This document shows, one piece after another, positions 33,971 to 42,882 of a stretch of DNA of 53,213 nucleotides (positions are counted from its first letter, which is position 1; each line of letters starts with the position of its first letter). This stretch comes from an uncultured Eubacterium sp. (GTDB taxonomy: Bacteria > Bacillota > Clostridia > Lachnospirales > Lachnospiraceae), in assembly GCA_947178105.1 (NCBI GenBank), contig CAMWXD010000026.1, positions 1 to 53,213 on the forward strand, written 5' to 3'. A program made the translations under genes and the position numbers. The notes beneath the pieces were generated by a model, which was given only the letters and a program-made list of their open reading frames with translations, did not search any database and was not told the DNA's origin.

Positions 33971-36900
33971 TTAACAGTTTTCTTCCAACACAGAAAGAAG
34001 CTGCTCCCGATCCAGGCCGCTGATCGATACCCCGTCCTCAGAGATAATGGAATCCGCCAGATTCTGCTTGTCCGCCTGCATTTTTAAAATACGTTCTTCA
34101 ATCGTATCCTTCATAATCAGCCGCAGTACAGTGACTTTATTATCCTGCCCAATCCGGTAGGCACGGTCTGTCGCCTGATTTTGCGCCGCCAGGTTCCACC
34201 ATGGGTCATAATGGATCACCAGGTCGGCGGCGGTAAGGTTTAGCCCGGTTCCGCCTGCCTTTAACGAAATCAAAAATACATCCGCATTCCCGCCCTGAAA
34301 TTCCGCCACCAGACGCCGGCGCTCCTCCTTGCTCGTCTTGCCTGTCAGCAAAAAGACCCGCAGCCCGCGGTCTCGAAGCTTCACAGACAAATATTCCAGC
34401 ATCGATGAAAACTGGGAAAACAGCAAAATCTTATGTCCGCCGCCGACTGCACTTTCCACGACCTCAACGCAAGCTTTTGTCTTTGCGGATTCGCCTTCAT
34501 AGTTTTCATATACAAGCTGCGGGTCACAGCAAATCTGGCGCAGCGCCGTTAATTCTGCCAGAATCCATAGCTTCTGCGTCTTAAATTCCGCTTCTGTCTG
34601 CTTAGAAAGCGTCATCAGTAGCTGCTTTTCACGCGCCTGATACAAATTGTGCTGTTCTCCCTCCATCCTGGCATATACGACTTCCTCCACCTTGTCCGGC
34701 AGCTCCTTTAACACATCTTTTTTCAGGCGCCGCAGGATAAACGGACGCACAAACCGGGAAAGGCGGATTCGCGCCGCTTCGTCCTTGCTCTCGGCAACCG
34801 GCACTTCCAGCTCTTCTTTAAAGCGCTTGTAGCTGAACAGATAGCCTGGCATTAAAAATTCAAAAATACTCCATAGTTCGCTCAGGCGGTTTTCAATCGG
34901 CGTACCCGTCAAGGCGAAACGGCACGTACACGAAATCGCTTTTACAGCTTTTGCTGCCTGTGTCGAGGCATTTTTAATATACTGCGCTTCGTCTATAATC
35001 ATATATTCAAAATGCCTGCCTTCATAATAATCTATATCACGTTTTAATAAATCATACGAAGTAATCAAGATCTGGCATGTTTCGTATGCTTCGATCTGGG
35101 CTTGTCTTACATGCACCGCACCTGCCACCGTAACGACATCTGCCGACGGATAAAAACGCCTGCATTCTTCTTCCCAGTTGTAGATCAGGGAAGCAGGGCA
35201 GACTACAAGCGCTTTTGCCTGCGGTTCTGCCGCTAAAAACGTCAATACCTGCAAGGTTTTTCCAAGCCCCATATCGTCCGCCAAAATACCGCCAAAGCCA
35301 AATTTCGCAAGCGAACAGAGCCATTGGAACCCAATCTCCTGATAAGGGCGCAGCACAGCATGAATCTCTCCGGGCACTTCACGGTCTCCATCCTCCATCG
35401 AGCGCATTTCACGTATGACCGTCTTAAACTTCTTATCACGCTCAAGCCTTATGTAATCAGCATTCTCTTTCATTAATGAATCCAGATATAAGGATCTGTA
35501 CAATGGCACCTCTGCCTTGCGCTCCTTAAGCTCCTCCTTTGTCAGATGCAGGCCTTCGTTTAATTCCGCCAATACGGCAAGTGAATTCTCATCCATGCGC
35601 AAAAATTCACCTGTTTTGAGTTTGTGATATTTCTTTTTCTTTTTATAGTCCGCAAGAATCTCCATGACCTCCTGCGCGCTCATGCCCTCTATATTCCAGC
35701 TTACGTCGAGCAGATTCCCTTTGATGACAATGCCGGCAGTCACCATCGGCATAGGGATCACCCGCATACTTTTAAAACGGTCTGTTGCAAAAATTTCAGA
35801 TACCGTTTCCAACAAGGACAGCCCGTTTTCCAGAAACCCAAGCATGGAGTCCTCTTCCTTGCTGAAATAAGTCTGCTGGTCAGACGCCACTTCAAAATAT
35901 CTCTCCAGGATACTTCTGACCTCATACTCGCGTCGGATATCACGGATCGCTTCTTCCTTTGCCGGTATCTTAGCCACATCAAATTCCCGGTCGCCATACA
36001 GCACCTTTGCCTTGCATTCAATATGGCTGCCAACCTTATCCAGATAGCTGCGGAACACTGCCTCCTCCGGCTCATATGCCGCAAAATCCACGTTTTCAAT
36101 CCGAATGTCCATCGCATCCGCCGTCATCGGCAGTACATTTTTTGCAAATGCGCCATAATCTGCCTCACTCAGATAAAACGTAGGATTTGATAATTGTTCA
36201 TAAAAATATCTGTATCTTCCATTATAACTGTTTCTCTTTAGCTGCTCGCGCTCCTGCATCATCAGCTTTAAAAAGCCCTTTACCTGTTCATAATATTCTC
36301 TTGTACAGATATAAAAGCAGTTTCTCCACAAGAGATACCACTGCCTGCCTCCTTCTGTCAAAAATACTGGTTCCAGCTCCACATTCGCTCCCTTTTTTTG
36401 ATCCCCCGTTATCGTCAGCGGCAGCTTAGGATTTTTCCTTAGCACACAAACATTTAATTCCTGGTTTAATAATTGATCGTCCACTTGCAGTTCTTTGCCT
36501 TCGTACAGCTCCATCAAACGATCCAGCATCGGCGGAGACAGCGTCACCGAGCGGCGCTGCTGTGTACTGCTGTATCCCCAGCTCTGGTAGCGGTAAGAAA
36601 ATTCATTCTCGCTATCCATCTCCAGCAGCAAATTTACTATGCCCGTAGCTTCCCTTGTAAAAGCACTCTGGCTGTGTGTAAAAGCCAGCTTTTTCCCATA
36701 AGAAACATACCGCATCTGCTTGATATTATCCACCAGCTCCCCGATATCCTTGACCACATAAAGCTGCGTCGTCCCGATCTTTAGATCTAGCGATTCTCTG
36801 TCTGCTTCCAGATGCAGTGTCGGCACCAGCCGTACGTCCCCGTTCCCGTATTGCTGGCAAAACTGGTTGCGGTCTTGCAGCACATAATAATCGACCAGCT

Positions 36901-37327
36901 TTTTCAGTTCGGCATCGCTTGGTTTTAACGGCGGTACATATTTTTGCACTGCTCTGGGCTCGCCAAAACTGCTTGTTTTCCGGTCTTTTTCACTTTGGTC
37001 AAACTCCCCGCCATCCGCCTGATAGTTATACTCCATCAGCATCGCTACAATGTGCTTGCACATACCCGCATATTTTTGATATGCCTGGCACTCGCACGCA
37101 TAATCCTTGATCAGCTCTCCCTGATGCAAAAAAGCGACTGTTGCCTGCGTATTATAAGTCTTTCCGCTACTCCCCCTTACTTTTGCAGAGATTTCATAGG
37201 TTTTCGGCGCTTTGGCGGTCATCTCGATCCTCCGCACTCTTTCATCCATAAACAAGCTGTTCCCTCGTTCATATACAGCGCTGCTTGAAGCTTTGCTTTT
37301 AATCAGGCTTGGATTGATTAATTTCAT
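33971..37327 (-). CDS. SWIM zinc-finger SNF2-type helicase/ATPase
   Basis: 1118-residue Swi2/Snf2-family ATP-dependent DNA translocase. The SWIM zinc motif is at residues 78-92 (C-x-C, then C-x-H). A bacterial SNF2-associated region fills ~100-640. The helicase core has FGGILADDMGLGKTLQVLTFL (Walker A), IIDEAQYIKN (DEAQ box), ALTGTPIENRLSELWSIFEF, and in the second lobe LKAGGTGLNLTAADLVIHYDPWWN with ATDRAYRIGQ. Standalone bacterial SNF2 proteins of this form remodel protein-DNA complexes; the target is unknown. It lies between corA and the LytTR genes with gaps of 138 and 78 bases. Confidence 0.95.
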   Translation of the reverse strand: MKLINPSLIKSKASSSAVYERGNSLFMDERVRRIEMTAKAPKTYEISAKVRGSSGKTYNTQATVAFLHQGELIKDYACECQAYQKYAGMCKHIVAMLMEYNYQADGGEFDQSEKDRKTSSFGEPRAVQKYVPPLKPSDAELKKLVDYYVLQDRNQFCQQYGNGDVRLVPTLHLEADRESLDLKIGTTQLYVVKDIGELVDNIKQMRYVSYGKKLAFTHSQSAFTREATGIVNLLLEMDSENEFSYRYQSWGYSSTQQRRSVTLSPPMLDRLMELYEGKELQVDDQLLNQELNVCVLRKNPKLPLTITGDQKKGANVELEPVFLTEGGRQWYLLWRNCFYICTREYYEQVKGFLKLMMQEREQLKRNSYNGRYRYFYEQLSNPTFYLSEADYGAFAKNVLPMTADAMDIRIENVDFAAYEPEEAVFRSYLDKVGSHIECKAKVLYGDREFDVAKIPAKEEAIRDIRREYEVRSILERYFEVASDQQTYFSKEEDSMLGFLENGLSLLETVSEIFATDRFKSMRVIPMPMVTAGIVIKGNLLDVSWNIEGMSAQEVMEILADYKKKKKYHKLKTGEFLRMDENSLAVLAELNEGLHLTKEELKERKAEVPLYRSLYLDSLMKENADYIRLERDKKFKTVIREMRSMEDGDREVPGEIHAVLRPYQEIGFQWLCSLAKFGFGGILADDMGLGKTLQVLTFLAAEPQAKALVVCPASLIYNWEEECRRFYPSADVVTVAGAVHVRQAQIEAYETCQILITSYDLLKRDIDYYEGRHFEYMIIDEAQYIKNASTQAAKAVKAISCTCRFALTGTPIENRLSELWSIFEFLMPGYLFSYKRFKEELEVPVAESKDEAARIRLSRFVRPFILRRLKKDVLKELPDKVEEVVYARMEGEQHNLYQAREKQLLMTLSKQTEAEFKTQKLWILAELTALRQICCDPQLVYENYEGESAKTKACVEVVESAVGGGHKILLFSQFSSMLEYLSVKLRDRGLRVFLLTGKTSKEERRRLVAEFQGGNADVFLISLKAGGTGLNLTAADLVIHYDPWWNLAAQNQATDRAYRIGQDNKVTVLRLIMKDTIEERILKMQADKQNLADSIISEDGVSISGLDREQLLSVLEENC

Positions 37328-37465
37328 ACATTATTTCTCCCTGTTTGATGCATGTCCCTCTTTCATCGGGCACATCGAATTTTCTGGTTCTTACGATTCC
37401 TCTACTTATCTTACCATGAATGAAGGAAAAACACACTCCTATTTCCATGAATTTATTCGAAATCT

Positions 37466-38308
37466 CTACACCCATCCCTTTTTCTTAAAAAACGCCAGCA
37501 ATATCACGCATACAATCACACTGGCTCCAATAAACACCGGATACGCATATTTCCAGTCCATCTCCGGCATATTGGCAAAATTCATCCCATACCATCCTAC
37601 CATCAGCGTCAGTGGCTGGAACACCGTCGTAATCACAGTAAACAGGCGCATCAGGTTATTCTGGTCAATATCGATCTGCGACTGGTACGCTTCCCGCATC
37701 TGGGTAACATAATCGCGCAGATTCAATACATTCTGCAAATACCTGGTCGTCCGGTTTGCTAGAATTGTAAAATGCTGGATACCGTCTTTGGAAAACATTT
37801 TATTCTCATTTAAGATCAGGCTGTCAATAATCGTATCCAACTGTTCATAATAGCGTTTTAGCCGCAGCAGCTCCTTACGGTATGAAATAATCTTACGGAT
37901 ATAATCGTTTTGAAACCGTACCATTGCCGCCATTTCTGCATCCGCGATCTCACATTCCAGGTCTTCCAGATGGTCCATATCATTTTTCAGCAGGTTCTGG
38001 AAAAAACTCCAAAGCGCACATTCATTAGTCTCTTTCTTCTGATACAGGCTGCTGACACGTTCATATCCCCGCTGCCCTTCGCAAAAAATCAGCAAATCCT
38101 CATGATCCATATAAATAACGACCTGATTTGCCGCCAGGCTTGTCTGACGGATATCATACATAGGAAACACAAATACGGTATATTTCTGACGGCTTTCAAA
38201 TGATTCTGTCCTGTCATCCCGGATCTCCTTTACGATCTTCGGATCCATATATTCTGCATATTGTTCCGCCTCCTGTACATATAACACTTTCTGCATAAAT
38301 GCAAGCAT
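37466..38308 (-). CDS. corA: CorA-family magnesium/divalent cation transporter
   Basis: 280-residue CorA-type channel for Mg2+ (or Co2+, Zn2+). A cytoplasmic N-terminal alpha/beta domain and long helical stalk lead to two C-terminal membrane segments, with the selectivity motif GMNFANMPEM between them and a basic end (FFKKKGWV). The start is uncertain: the first ATG (38308) follows GAGGAG directly, while the ATG four codons later has a 12-base spacing. No M-box or other Mg riboswitch is recognisable in the 150 bases upstream. Confidence 0.93.
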   Translation of the reverse strand: MLAFMQKVLYVQEAEQYAEYMDPKIVKEIRDDRTESFESRQKYTVFVFPMYDIRQTSLAANQVVIYMDHEDLLIFCEGQRGYERVSSLYQKKETNECALWSFFQNLLKNDMDHLEDLECEIADAEMAAMVRFQNDYIRKIISYRKELLRLKRYYEQLDTIIDSLILNENKMFSKDGIQHFTILANRTTRYLQNVLNLRDYVTQMREAYQSQIDIDQNNLMRLFTVITTVFQPLTLMVGWYGMNFANMPEMDWKYAYPVFIGASVIVCVILLAFFKKKGWV

Positions 38309-38460
38309 CTCCTCTTTTTCCTATCATCTGCCAGCATTCCCTGCCAGATTCTGTTTTATACATGATCTATAGCTCCTTTTTCTATAAAAATAATCAATTC
38401 TATGCATAAATATTTCCAAATCTGAAAACAATAGGGAAAAAATGTAAAGAGGTAAAGCAT

Positions 38461-39429
38461 ATGTCCAACACCGAATGTGTAAAAGTCAACCTGCGTAAAG
38501 CCGCTGTCATTGGCTGTGGTTTCGTAGGTTCTTCTGCCGCTTTTGCATTAATGCAGAGCGGCCTGTTTTCTGAAATTGTCTTACTCGACGCCGACGCAGA
38601 CCGCGCCGAAGGAGAAGCGCTGGATATCAGCCATGGAACCCCATTTGCAATGCCAATGAAAATCTACGCTGGCAGCTATCAGGATCTGAGTGATGCAGCT
38701 ATTATCATTATTACAGCAGGCGCAAACCAAAAGCCGGACGAGTCAAGGCTGGATCTTGTCAGCAAAAATACCAAAATCATGCGCTCCGTCGTCCAGGAAA
38801 TCATGCAGCATGGATGCGAAGGCATTCTCCTGATTGTATCAAATCCAGTCGATATCCTGACTTATGAAGCATTAAAAATCTCCGGCCTGCCAAAAAACCG
38901 TGTCATTGGTTCAGGTACTGTCCTGGATACCGGAAGGCTGAAAAGCGAGCTTGCCGAACATCTGGGTGTAGACAGCAGAAGCATTCACGCATTTATTATT
39001 GGAGAGCATGGCGACAGTGAAATCGCTGCTTTCAGCAGTGCCAATGTATCCGGCGTGCCATTAAACGACGTGTGCGAAATGCGCGGCTATTATCATCATG
39101 AAGCAGCGATGCGTGAAATTGCGCAGACAGTCAAAAACAGCGCTTACGAAATCATTGAAAAGAAAAAAGCGACCTATTATGGCATCGCTATGGCTGTCCG
39201 CCGGATCTGCGAAGCAATCGTGCGGGATGAAAAATCCATCCTTCCGGTATCTGTTATGCTGGATGATTTTTACGGACTGAACGATATTGTACTGAGTATC
39301 CCTACAATCCTTGGTGCAAACGGCGCCGAAGGACAAATGCCGATCACATTAAACAGCACCGAGCAGGAGCAGCTAAAAGCCTCCGCCAAATTGCTCAAAG
39401 AAATTATCCTGCAAATCGAGGAACCATAG
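38461..39429 (+). CDS. ldh: L-lactate dehydrogenase
   Basis: 322-residue NAD-dependent L-LDH that reduces pyruvate to lactate and reoxidises NADH. Rossmann glycine loop AAVIGCGFVGSSAAFAL, substrate-binding Arg in the mobile-loop region NQKPDESRLDLV, IVSNPVDILTY, and the catalytic His in IIGEHGDSEIAAF are present. IGEHGDSE and the substrate-site Gln/Arg pattern argue for LDH rather than malate dehydrogenase. AAGAGGTAAAGC ribosome site. It is a single gene divergent from corA; no Rex site was seen in its 150-base upstream region. Confidence 0.95.
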   Translation: MSNTECVKVNLRKAAVIGCGFVGSSAAFALMQSGLFSEIVLLDADADRAEGEALDISHGTPFAMPMKIYAGSYQDLSDAAIIIITAGANQKPDESRLDLVSKNTKIMRSVVQEIMQHGCEGILLIVSNPVDILTYEALKISGLPKNRVIGSGTVLDTGRLKSELAEHLGVDSRSIHAFIIGEHGDSEIAAFSSANVSGVPLNDVCEMRGYYHHEAAMREIAQTVKNSAYEIIEKKKATYYGIAMAVRRICEAIVRDEKSILPVSVMLDDFYGLNDIVLSIPTILGANGAEGQMPITLNSTEQEQLKASAKLLKEIILQIEEP

Positions 39430-39718
39430 CCCCCTTCTTTGCACAGCGGCGCAGGATCGGCAATCAGATCTGCCTGCCAGAATTTTCTTGCAGCCTTCCC
39501 CTGCATTATGATGCCGTTTTGATCGTTTTTCATTTTATAATCAGACCCATACATGAGAGAAAACGCAGCCATACAGCCAAAAGCCAAACGGTGCGGTACC
39601 GGACTGTAAGAATTTTGTAAGAAAATCAATCTCATTTTGCAAGAAAACCGCATAAAGAAGGAAAAGAAAAACCATTCAAAAAAAGTTATACTATTTACAA
39701 AGCATCAAGGAGGAGAAC

Positions 39719-40639
39719 ATGACAAGATCAGAAGTTATCACAAAAAGAAAGAAAATCCGCCGTAAAAAACAACGACGTGCTATAAAGCGTGCTGTCTGCA
39801 TGGCTGCCCTTATGACAGTCATTGTTGCCGCACTGCGTACCGCCAGCAATTACCTGCTCACTGCTGACAGTATCACACAGCCTGACACCAGCCGTCTACA
39901 GGCAGCTTCTGCCGTATCGGTAAAGCAGCCAGTCGAACGCCATGCTTCTCAGATCGTATCAGACCTGAAAGATTATGCCGGTACAAGCAAGACAGCCGCT
40001 CGTATCTATGAAAACCGCAACCAGTATACTGAGACGCTGCTGGCTGCTTACCTGAATAACCCAGAAATGGAAGACTTTATTGACGGTTATCTGGATGCAG
40101 GACTGCCGCAATATTCCGCACAGTCAGGTTTTACGCAGCAGGAGCTTGCACAGGAGTTCCCGCTTTTCCTGCAATGGGACAAGCGTTGGGGCTACGTCTC
40201 TTATGGCGGCAGTATCATCGGGCTGTCCGGCTGCGGCCCGACCTGCCTGTCCATGGTACTCGTATCACTGACCGGGCAGGAAAGCCAGACCCCGGACGCA
40301 GTCGCACATTTCAGTGAAGAACGGGGCTATTATGTGGAAGGAAGCGGTACCGCATGGTCACTGATGACAGAAGGCGCCTCCCAGCTTGGGCTTTACGCCA
40401 GAGAATTGTCCTTAGACGAATCCGTGATGAAATCATCGTTAGACGCCGGCAGGCCGATTATCTGCTCCATGGGGCCAGGCGATTTTACGACACAGGGACA
40501 TTTTATCCTGATCTACGGCTACGATCAAGACGGCTTTCTTATCAATGATCCAAACTGTATCGCAAGAAGCAGCAAAAGCTGGAGTTTTGAAGCACTGCGG
40601 GGACAGATTAAAAACCTTTGGGCATACTCCGCAGCATAG
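39719..40639 (+). CDS. Membrane-anchored C39-like cysteine peptidase
   Basis: 306-residue exported papain-like peptidase of the C39_2 type. A very basic N-terminus (KRKKIRRKKQRRAIKRAV) and one membrane segment (CMAALMTVIVAALRTASNYLL) anchor it facing outward. After ~110 linker residues, the peptidase domain begins at FPLFLQWDKRWGYVSYGG; the catalytic Cys is in LSGCGPTCLSM, the His in GHFILIYGYD and the Asp/Asn in INDPN. The substrate is unknown; a cell-wall or secreted-peptide target is plausible. AAGGAGGAG ribosome site; its own terminator at 40659-40698 shows it is a single-gene unit. Confidence 0.9.
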   Translation: MTRSEVITKRKKIRRKKQRRAIKRAVCMAALMTVIVAALRTASNYLLTADSITQPDTSRLQAASAVSVKQPVERHASQIVSDLKDYAGTSKTAARIYENRNQYTETLLAAYLNNPEMEDFIDGYLDAGLPQYSAQSGFTQQELAQEFPLFLQWDKRWGYVSYGGSIIGLSGCGPTCLSMVLVSLTGQESQTPDAVAHFSEERGYYVEGSGTAWSLMTEGASQLGLYARELSLDESVMKSSLDAGRPIICSMGPGDFTTQGHFILIYGYDQDGFLINDPNCIARSSKSWSFEALRGQIKNLWAYSAA

Positions 40640-40658
40640 CAGCATTTGCTGAGAGTAT

Positions 40659-40698
40659 AACAGGGCTGTTCAGAAAATGATATTCTGACAGCCCTGTT
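40659..40698 (+). terminator. Terminator after the C39-like peptidase gene
   Basis: Stem AACAGGGCTGT...ACAGCCCTGTT (40659-40698) with one mismatch, followed by GTTGTTT. The MITE-like element begins 12 bases further. Confidence 0.8.
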
Positions 40699-40701
40699 GT
40701 T

Positions 40702-40883
40702 GTTTACATGTTACTTTTCACACCCCAGCCAAAAAACGGCTGTGCTGTGAAAAGTAACGGCATCCAGTCCATTGAAAATTCGCCTTTGGCGAAGGACTGG
40801 ATGCCTTCTAGGCTGAATTTACACGTTCTCACGACCTTTGCAGCGGAGTGCAAAGGTCTAGGTGTGAAAAGTAACGTTTACAT
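40702..40883. mobile_element. 166-bp MITE-like element with 8-bp target duplication
   Basis: The element spans 40710-40875. Its ends are perfect 15-bp inverted repeats, GTTACTTTTCACACC (40710-40724) and GGTGTGAAAAGTAAC (40861-40875). Both sides carry the same 8 bases GTTTACAT (40702-40709 and 40876-40883), the expected target-site duplication. Inside are three hairpins: the left repeat pairs with a second copy at about 40747-40758, GGCATCCAGTCC (40759-40770) pairs with 40794-40805, and GACCTTTGCA (40833-40842) pairs with 40849-40858. There is no coding capacity, so it must move by a transposase encoded elsewhere. Confidence 0.85.
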
Positions 40884-40905
40884 TACTTTCTTTTGTATTT
40901 TAATA

Positions 40906-40934
40906 TTGATTATTGTGTAATTAGTGTGTATAAT
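40906..40934 (+). promoter_or_regulatory. hicAB promoter
   Basis: TTGATT (40906-40911), 17 bases, perfect TATAAT (40929-40934), 22 bases before the hicA start. TGTGTAATTAGTGTGTA between the boxes contains direct GTGTA repeats that HicB could bind. Confidence 0.8.
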
Positions 40935-40956
40935 ATAGTAGTAAGGAGAAACACTA

Positions 40957-41130
40957 ATGAAACAAAGAGATTTAATTAAGAAACTTGAAGATGCAGGTTT
41001 TTCTTTTGAAAGACATGGTGGAAATCATGACATATACAGAAGAGGTAGTGATATTGAAAAGATACCAAGACATAAAGAGGTTAATGAATATTTGGCAAAA
41101 ATGATACTTAGAAAATGGAAGTTATTGTAA
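40957..41130 (+). CDS. hicA: HicA-family mRNA interferase toxin
   Basis: 57-residue toxin of the HicA type, a double-stranded-RNA-binding fold that cleaves mRNA. The diagnostic GGNHDIYRR segment carries the catalytic histidine, with MKQRDLIKKLEDAGFSFERH before it and IPRHKEVNEYLAKMILRKW after it. AAGGAG ribosome site seven bases before ATG 40957. hicB begins 12 bases after its stop, the normal toxin-antitoxin order for this family. The pair is AT-rich compared with neighbours, a sign of transfer, and lies next to a MITE-like insertion. Confidence 0.93.
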   Translation: MKQRDLIKKLEDAGFSFERHGGNHDIYRRGSDIEKIPRHKEVNEYLAKMILRKWKLL

Positions 41131-41142
41131 GGAGCGAACGAT

Positions 41143-41583
41143 ATGAAACAGGTTTATCCAACTTTTATATTGAATACAAATGATGCGTCTAAACATTCTT
41201 TTTTGGTATGTGTTCCTGATATGGAGATTTTTACTGAAGGAGATACTTTTGCAGATGCTATTGAGATGGCAAGGGATGCTATTGGGCTGGCAGGAATATC
41301 CATGGAAGATAATAAGGAAGAACTTCCTGTTCCATCAGATCAAAATGCTGCTATTGAAAAAGTAAAGCAAGATACAGAGGATATTGATTTCTCTAAAGGT
41401 ATTTTGACATATGTAGATGTTGATTTCTCTGAGTATAGAAAAAAAGTAGATACAAAAACTGTCAGGAGAAATGTCGCTCTTCCAAGTTGGCTCAATTATG
41501 AAGCTGAACATGCAGGAATTAATGTTTCGAGAGTATTACAAGAAGCGTTGATGAATGTGTTGAATGTGAAGAGAAATATATAG
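41143..41583 (+). CDS. hicB: HicB-family antitoxin
   Basis: 146-residue antitoxin with two parts. The N-terminal partial RNase-H-like HicB fold (YPTFILNTNDASKHSFLVCVPDMEIFTEGDTFADAIEMARDAIGLAGI) neutralises HicA, and the C-terminal ribbon-helix-helix region (VRRNVALPSWLNYEAEHAGINVSRVLQEAL) binds DNA and presumably represses the hicAB promoter. The ribosome site AAGGAG overlaps the hicA stop. A hairpin terminator shared with trpS follows at 41639-41678. Confidence 0.92.
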   Translation: MKQVYPTFILNTNDASKHSFLVCVPDMEIFTEGDTFADAIEMARDAIGLAGISMEDNKEELPVPSDQNAAIEKVKQDTEDIDFSKGILTYVDVDFSEYRKKVDTKTVRRNVALPSWLNYEAEHAGINVSRVLQEALMNVLNVKRNI

Positions 41584-41638
41584 TATATGATTCGTAGATT
41601 AGGCTTGCTGGAAGCTATTCGACTCACAAACATAACGT

Positions 41639-41678
41639 TTATGCCCGCTATCCGCATCCAAACAGATAACGGGCATAA
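41639..41678. terminator. Bidirectional terminator between hicB and trpS
   Basis: TTATGCCCGCTATC (41639-41652) pairs with GATAACGGGCATAA (41665-41678), one mismatch, 12-base loop. A/T runs flank it on both sides. Confidence 0.7.
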
Positions 41679-41700
41679 AAACTCTTCTACTGAAATTTTT

Positions 41701-42792
41701 TTATTGAAACTTCTCCTTCTGCTCCGCCAAAAACGCCGGATCACTGAAATAATCGATCTTCATTGCATGTTTCACCTTCTCCAACGTCTTAGCCGCTGTT
41801 TCTCTTGCAGCTTCACTTCCGCTGCGCAGGATCTCATAGACCTGGTCGATCTGTTTTTCGTATTGTGCCCTGCGTGCACGAATTGGGCTCAATTCTTCCT
41901 GCATCACGCTGTTTAAGAACTTCTTCACCTTCACATCACCCAGCCCGCCGCGCTGATAATGCTCTTTCAGTTCATCCAGGTTCGCATATTCCGGCAGATA
42001 TTCAGCAAAATGTTCCTGTCTGCTGAACGCATCCAGATACGTAAATACGGTGTTTCCTTCCAGTTTTCCCGGATCCTGCACACGGATATGCCCAGGGTCT
42101 GTAAACATGGACATCACTTTTTTCCTGACATCCTCATCAGATTCTGATAAATAGATACAGTTTCCAAGCGATTTGCTCATCTTTGCCTTGCCGTCTGTCC
42201 CCGGCAGCCGCAGACATGCCTCGTTATCCGGCAGGAGTATTTGCGGCTCTGTCAGAGTCTCGCCGTAAACAGAATTAAACTTATGCACGATTTCCCTGGT
42301 CTGCTCCAGCATCGGCGCCTGGTCTTCGCCTACCGGGACGGTTGTTGCCTCAAACGCGGTAATATCCGCCGCCTGGCTGATCGGATAAGTGTAAAACCCG
42401 ACCGGGATGCTCGTTTCAAAATTACGCATCTGAATCTCTGCTTTTACCGTTGGATTCCGTTGCAGCCTGGACACCGTTACCAGGTTCATATAGTAAAATG
42501 ACAGTTCTGTCAGCTCTGTCACATGGGACTGAATAAAAATCGTAGATTTTGCCGGATCAATGCCGACCGATAAATAATCCAGAGCCACCTCCATAATATT
42601 TTCGCGGATTTTCGCCGGATTGTCCGCATTGTCTGTCAATGCCTGTGCATCCGCGATCATAATAAATACTTTCTCATATTCTCCTGAATTTTGCAGCTCC
42701 ACGCGGCGTTTTAAAGAGCCGGCATAGTGCCCCACATGCAGCTTTCCCGTTGGACGGTCGCCTGTCAATATGATTTTTTTCTTTTCTGCCAT
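41701..42792 (-). CDS. trpS: Tryptophanyl-tRNA synthetase
   Basis: 363-residue class I aminoacyl-tRNA synthetase charging tRNA-Trp. The HIGH-like motif is KLHVGHYAGSL near the N-terminus and KMSKS is AKMSKSLGNCIYL. TGDRPTGKLH, ADAQALTDN and PVGEDQAPMLEQTREI are typical of TrpS. It links functionally to the trp operon, but its 90-base upstream gap contains no T-box. It lies downstream of the YhgE genes on the same strand. Confidence 0.97.
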   Translation of the reverse strand: MAEKKKIILTGDRPTGKLHVGHYAGSLKRRVELQNSGEYEKVFIMIADAQALTDNADNPAKIRENIMEVALDYLSVGIDPAKSTIFIQSHVTELTELSFYYMNLVTVSRLQRNPTVKAEIQMRNFETSIPVGFYTYPISQAADITAFEATTVPVGEDQAPMLEQTREIVHKFNSVYGETLTEPQILLPDNEACLRLPGTDGKAKMSKSLGNCIYLSESDEDVRKKVMSMFTDPGHIRVQDPGKLEGNTVFTYLDAFSRQEHFAEYLPEYANLDELKEHYQRGGLGDVKVKKFLNSVMQEELSPIRARRAQYEKQIDQVYEILRSGSEAARETAAKTLEKVKHAMKIDYFSDPAFLAEQKEKFQ

Positions 42793-42882
42793 ATTTTAAT
42801 TCTCCATTTCCCTTTTTGACTCTTTTATATTCCAATACGCTATCAATCCTGCTATTTTCTGTGTATTCCCAGAACTTTTTAT

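Noticed and set aside
38309-38460. Mg riboswitch for corA
   Set aside because: 150 bases without M-box landmarks.
42793-42882. T-box control of trpS
   Set aside because: The gap is only 90 bases and has no T-box sequence or terminator.
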